Shown here: positions 61,922 through 64,000 of the stretch, one piece after another
How the letters are laid out: each line of letters opens with the position of its first letter
Numbering within the stretch: the stretch's first letter is position 1
Source: Azotosporobacter soli
GTDB lineage: Bacteria; Bacillota; Negativicutes; SG130
NCBI RefSeq assembly: GCF_030542965.1
Contig: NZ_JAUAOA010000007.1
Coordinates: 1 to 64,000, forward strand
Length of the DNA: 64,000 nucleotides
Direction of reading: 5' to 3'
Program-made: the position numbers and the translations under genes
The notes under the pieces: model-generated
What the model was told of the DNA's origin: nothing
The model's database searches: none
Seen by the model: only the letters and a program-made list of their open reading frames with translations

Positions 61922-62386
61922 TTAGCCGATGCTCTCTAAGAGATTCGCCATTTCAATCGCAGCCACGGCGGCTTCGAATCCTTTATTGCCTGCTTTAGTT
62001 CCGGCGCGCTCAATCGCCTGTTCAATGTTTTCGGTTGTCAGTACGCCAAATATCGTCGGCACGCCCGTTTCCATGCCGACATGCGCAACGCCTTTCGAGA
62101 CTTCGGCGCAGACATAGTCATAATGACTCGTACCGCCGCGAATTACGGTTCCCAAACAAATGACCGCCTGGTATTTGCCGCTGCGCGCCATCGCCTGGGC
62201 TACCATGGGGATTTCAAAAGCGCCGGGAACCCAAGCGACCTCAATATCATCGCCTTCGACGCCATGGCGTTGCAGCGCGTCCATAGCGCCGCCCAGCAGC
62301 TTACTGGTAATAAATTCATTGAATCTCGCTACGATAATGCCTACTTTCATTCCTTGGGCGGTTAATTTACCTTCATATACTCGCAT
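61922..62386 (-). CDS. ribH: 6,7-dimethyl-8-ribityllumazine synthase
   Basis: 154 residues. [27 protein letters not shown] and [23 protein letters not shown]-type motif ([16 protein letters not shown]). Makes the riboflavin precursor. ATG overlaps the ribBA stop as TAATG. Confidence 0.97.
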   Translation of the reverse strand: MRVYEGKLTAQGMKVGIIVARFNEFITSKLLGGAMDALQRHGVEGDDIEVAWVPGAFEIPMVAQAMARSGKYQAVICLGTVIRGGTSHYDYVCAEVSKGVAHVGMETGVPTIFGVLTTENIEQAIERAGTKAGNKGFEAAVAAIEMANLLESIG

Positions 62387-63609
62387 TACTTATTTTCCCC
62401 CTCGTATTGTTTTAACATATGACCCAATTTTGCTTTCTTAACCGACAGATAGCGTTGATTAAAGCGGTTCGCCTTGATTTCAAGCGGCACCCGCTCCGTA
62501 ATGGTGAGACCATACCCTTCCAACCCTGCCCGTTTGCGCGGATTATTCGTCAGCAGACGAATACTGGATAAGCCGAGATCAGTCAAGATTTGTGCGCCGA
62601 TGCCATAATCGCGCAGATCCGGCGCAAAACCAAGCAACTCATTCGCTTCTACCGTGTCTTTCCCTTGATCCTGGAGTGCATACGCTCTTATTTTATTAGC
62701 CAGGCCGATGCCTCGCCCCTCCTGGCGCATATACAAGAGAACGCCGCATCCCTCCTTCCCAATACGCTGCAGAGCAGCCTGCAATTGGTCTCCGCAGTCA
62801 CAGCGAAGCGAACCGAGAACGTCACCCGTCAAACATTCTGAATGCACCCTGACCAGGACATCTTCCTGCCCCGCCACATCGCCATGCACCATCGCCACAT
62901 GGCATTTATGGTCTAGCGTGCTCTCATAGCCAATAATCCTAAAATCTCCGTATTTAGTCGGCATCTTGGCTTCTGCACCGCGCAAAACAATTTTATCATT
63001 CGGGTCATGCTTTTTACGATATTTAATCAAATCGGCAATCGTAATCATCTTTAAACCGTGTTTAGCCGCAAATTCAAGAAGTTCTGGCACACGGGCCATC
63101 GTCCCGTCCTCGCTCATGATTTCGCAAATAACGCCCGCCGGATAGCGACCGGCCAACTTCGCCAGATCGACAGACGCTTCCGTATGGCCCGCACGGCGCA
63201 ACACGCCTCCGTCACAATAGCGAAGCGGGAAAACATGTCCCGGGCGGCGCAGGTCTTCCGCTTTCGTTTTAGGATCCAATACGGATAAAATCGTTTCCGC
63301 CCTTTCATGTGCGGAAATACCGGTCGTCGTGTTTTTGCCGTCAATCGAAACGGTAAATGCCGTGCAATGCAAATCGGTATTATCGCAGACCATCGCACCA
63401 ATACCTAGTTCATCGAGGCGCGAACCAATGACGGGCATGCAAATCAATCCGCGTCCGTAGGTAGCCATAAAGTTAATGGCCTCCGGCGTCACACGGTCAG
63501 CCGCCATCAGTAGGTCCCCTTCATTTTCCCGGTCCTCATCATCAACCACGATAACAATTTTCCCATCGTGGATATCCTTGATCGCATCTTCAATCGCATT
63601 GAATTTCAT
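62386..63609 (-). CDS. ribBA: Bifunctional DHBP synthase / GTP cyclohydrolase II RibBA
   Basis: 407 residues from the ATG at 63609. N-terminal RibB ([39 protein letters not shown]) and C-terminal RibA with zinc cysteines in [15 protein letters not shown], then [13 protein letters not shown]. Supplies both substrates' branches of riboflavin synthesis. Confidence 0.97.
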   Translation of the reverse strand: MKFNAIEDAIKDIHDGKIVIVVDDEDRENEGDLLMAADRVTPEAINFMATYGRGLICMPVIGSRLDELGIGAMVCDNTDLHCTAFTVSIDGKNTTTGISAHERAETILSVLDPKTKAEDLRRPGHVFPLRYCDGGVLRRAGHTEASVDLAKLAGRYPAGVICEIMSEDGTMARVPELLEFAAKHGLKMITIADLIKYRKKHDPNDKIVLRGAEAKMPTKYGDFRIIGYESTLDHKCHVAMVHGDVAGQEDVLVRVHSECLTGDVLGSLRCDCGDQLQAALQRIGKEGCGVLLYMRQEGRGIGLANKIRAYALQDQGKDTVEANELLGFAPDLRDYGIGAQILTDLGLSSIRLLTNNPRKRAGLEGYGLTITERVPLEIKANRFNQRYLSVKKAKLGHMLKQYEGENK

Positions 63610-63631
63610 GACGCCAGCCTCCTCTTTCTCG

Positions 63632-64000
63632 TTACAGGAATCCATTTTTCTGCAACAGTTCCAAATTCAAACCGCTTTTATTCGGCTTCGTCGCCTGCTC
63701 ATCCGTCCGAGAAAGCAACTTTTCCACATACTTTCCGATAATATCGCCTTCCAAGTTGACTTTCCCGCCGACGCCTTTGTATCCGAGCGTCGTCAACGCC
63801 GCCGTATGAGGAATCAGTGACACGCTGAACCAGTCCGGCCCTAGCGCCACAATCGTCAAACTAATTCCGTCGATCGTAATTGAGCCCTTTTCCACCACAT
63901 AGCGCATGACTTCTTCAGGCGCTGCAATCGAAATCACAATCGCATTGTCATTTCGCTCCTTGCGGCGGATGCTGCCGACTCCATCGATATGACCGCTCAC
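63632..64000 (-). CDS. ribE: Riboflavin synthase alpha chain, C-terminal part (cut by window edge)
   Basis: The last 122 or so residues: [37 protein letters not shown] match the second lumazine-binding domain. The start lies beyond the right edge, so neither it nor any FMN riboswitch upstream can be seen. 22 bp before ribBA. Confidence 0.93.
   Translation of the reverse strand: MSGHIDGVGSIRRKERNDNAIVISIAAPEEVMRYVVEKGSITIDGISLTIVALGPDWFSVSLIPHTAALTTLGYKGVGGKVNLEGDIIGKYVEKLLSRTDEQATKPNKSGLNLELLQKNGFL

Overview
The window looks like a chromosomal stretch from a spore-forming, diderm Firmicute of the Negativicutes (Sporomusa/Pelosinus type). This is inferred from gene content: Firmicutes-style operons (fapR-plsX-fabH-fabK-fabD-fabG-acpP-fabF, rnc, smc-ftsY, ylxM-ffh-rpsP-khpA-ylqD-rimM-trmD, rplS-lepB-rbgA-rnhB) and the sporulation gene spoVS sit beside features of an outer-membrane cell (an RND efflux pump with its adaptor, ArnT-like glycosyltransferases). 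Nearly every gene is on the minus strand, so transcription runs from high to low coordinates. Only an IS200-type transposase, a 77-residue protein and rpmB are on the plus strand. GTG and TTG starts behind strong AGGAGG sites are common, and several starts were moved on that basis.

Layout by position: IS200-like element (1-718); envelope-sugar operon of a HpnK/ChbG-like deacetylase, an epimerase and two tandem ArnT-like transferases (720-5657); an HD-GYP phosphodiesterase followed by queC and folE2 (5777-8371); a second HD-GYP gene divergent from a 77-residue unknown (8534-10005); RND pump and adaptor (10081-14339); aroB, aroK and aroC (14619-17369); a type IV pilus operon (17388-26874) lying between aroC and aroE; yqeG and an sseB-like gene; a decayed partial copy of comM and an AT-rich secreted-protein gene beside intact comM (29747-32304); then a long housekeeping part with ribosome biogenesis, SRP, SMC, spoVS, RNase III, fatty-acid synthesis, rpmF, recG, rpmB, hslO and the rib operon, which runs off the right edge.

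The most interesting signal is regulatory. Five minus-strand transcription-unit starts carry a sigma-H (Spo0H) type promoter, RNAGGAWWW-N11/12-RNNGAAT: HD-GYP 1, HD-GYP 2, the RND operon, the type IV pilus operon (one mismatch) and spoVS. The pilus operon also encodes PilB with two back-to-back 24-residue MshEN c-di-GMP-binding motifs and a ComFB-family protein, a family reported to bind c-di-GMP. Together with the two c-di-GMP phosphodiesterases, this suggests a sigma-H controlled circuit coupling the transition to stationary phase or sporulation with c-di-GMP turnover, pilus activity and efflux. The parts are read from the sequence; the circuit is inference.

Other points: the pilus operon has pilM, pilN and pilO but no pilP or pilQ secretin; a strong terminator lies in its leader; the IS200 leader can hide the tnpA ribosome-binding site; fapR has a FapR-type box over its own promoter. 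No tRNA, rRNA or CRISPR array was seen.
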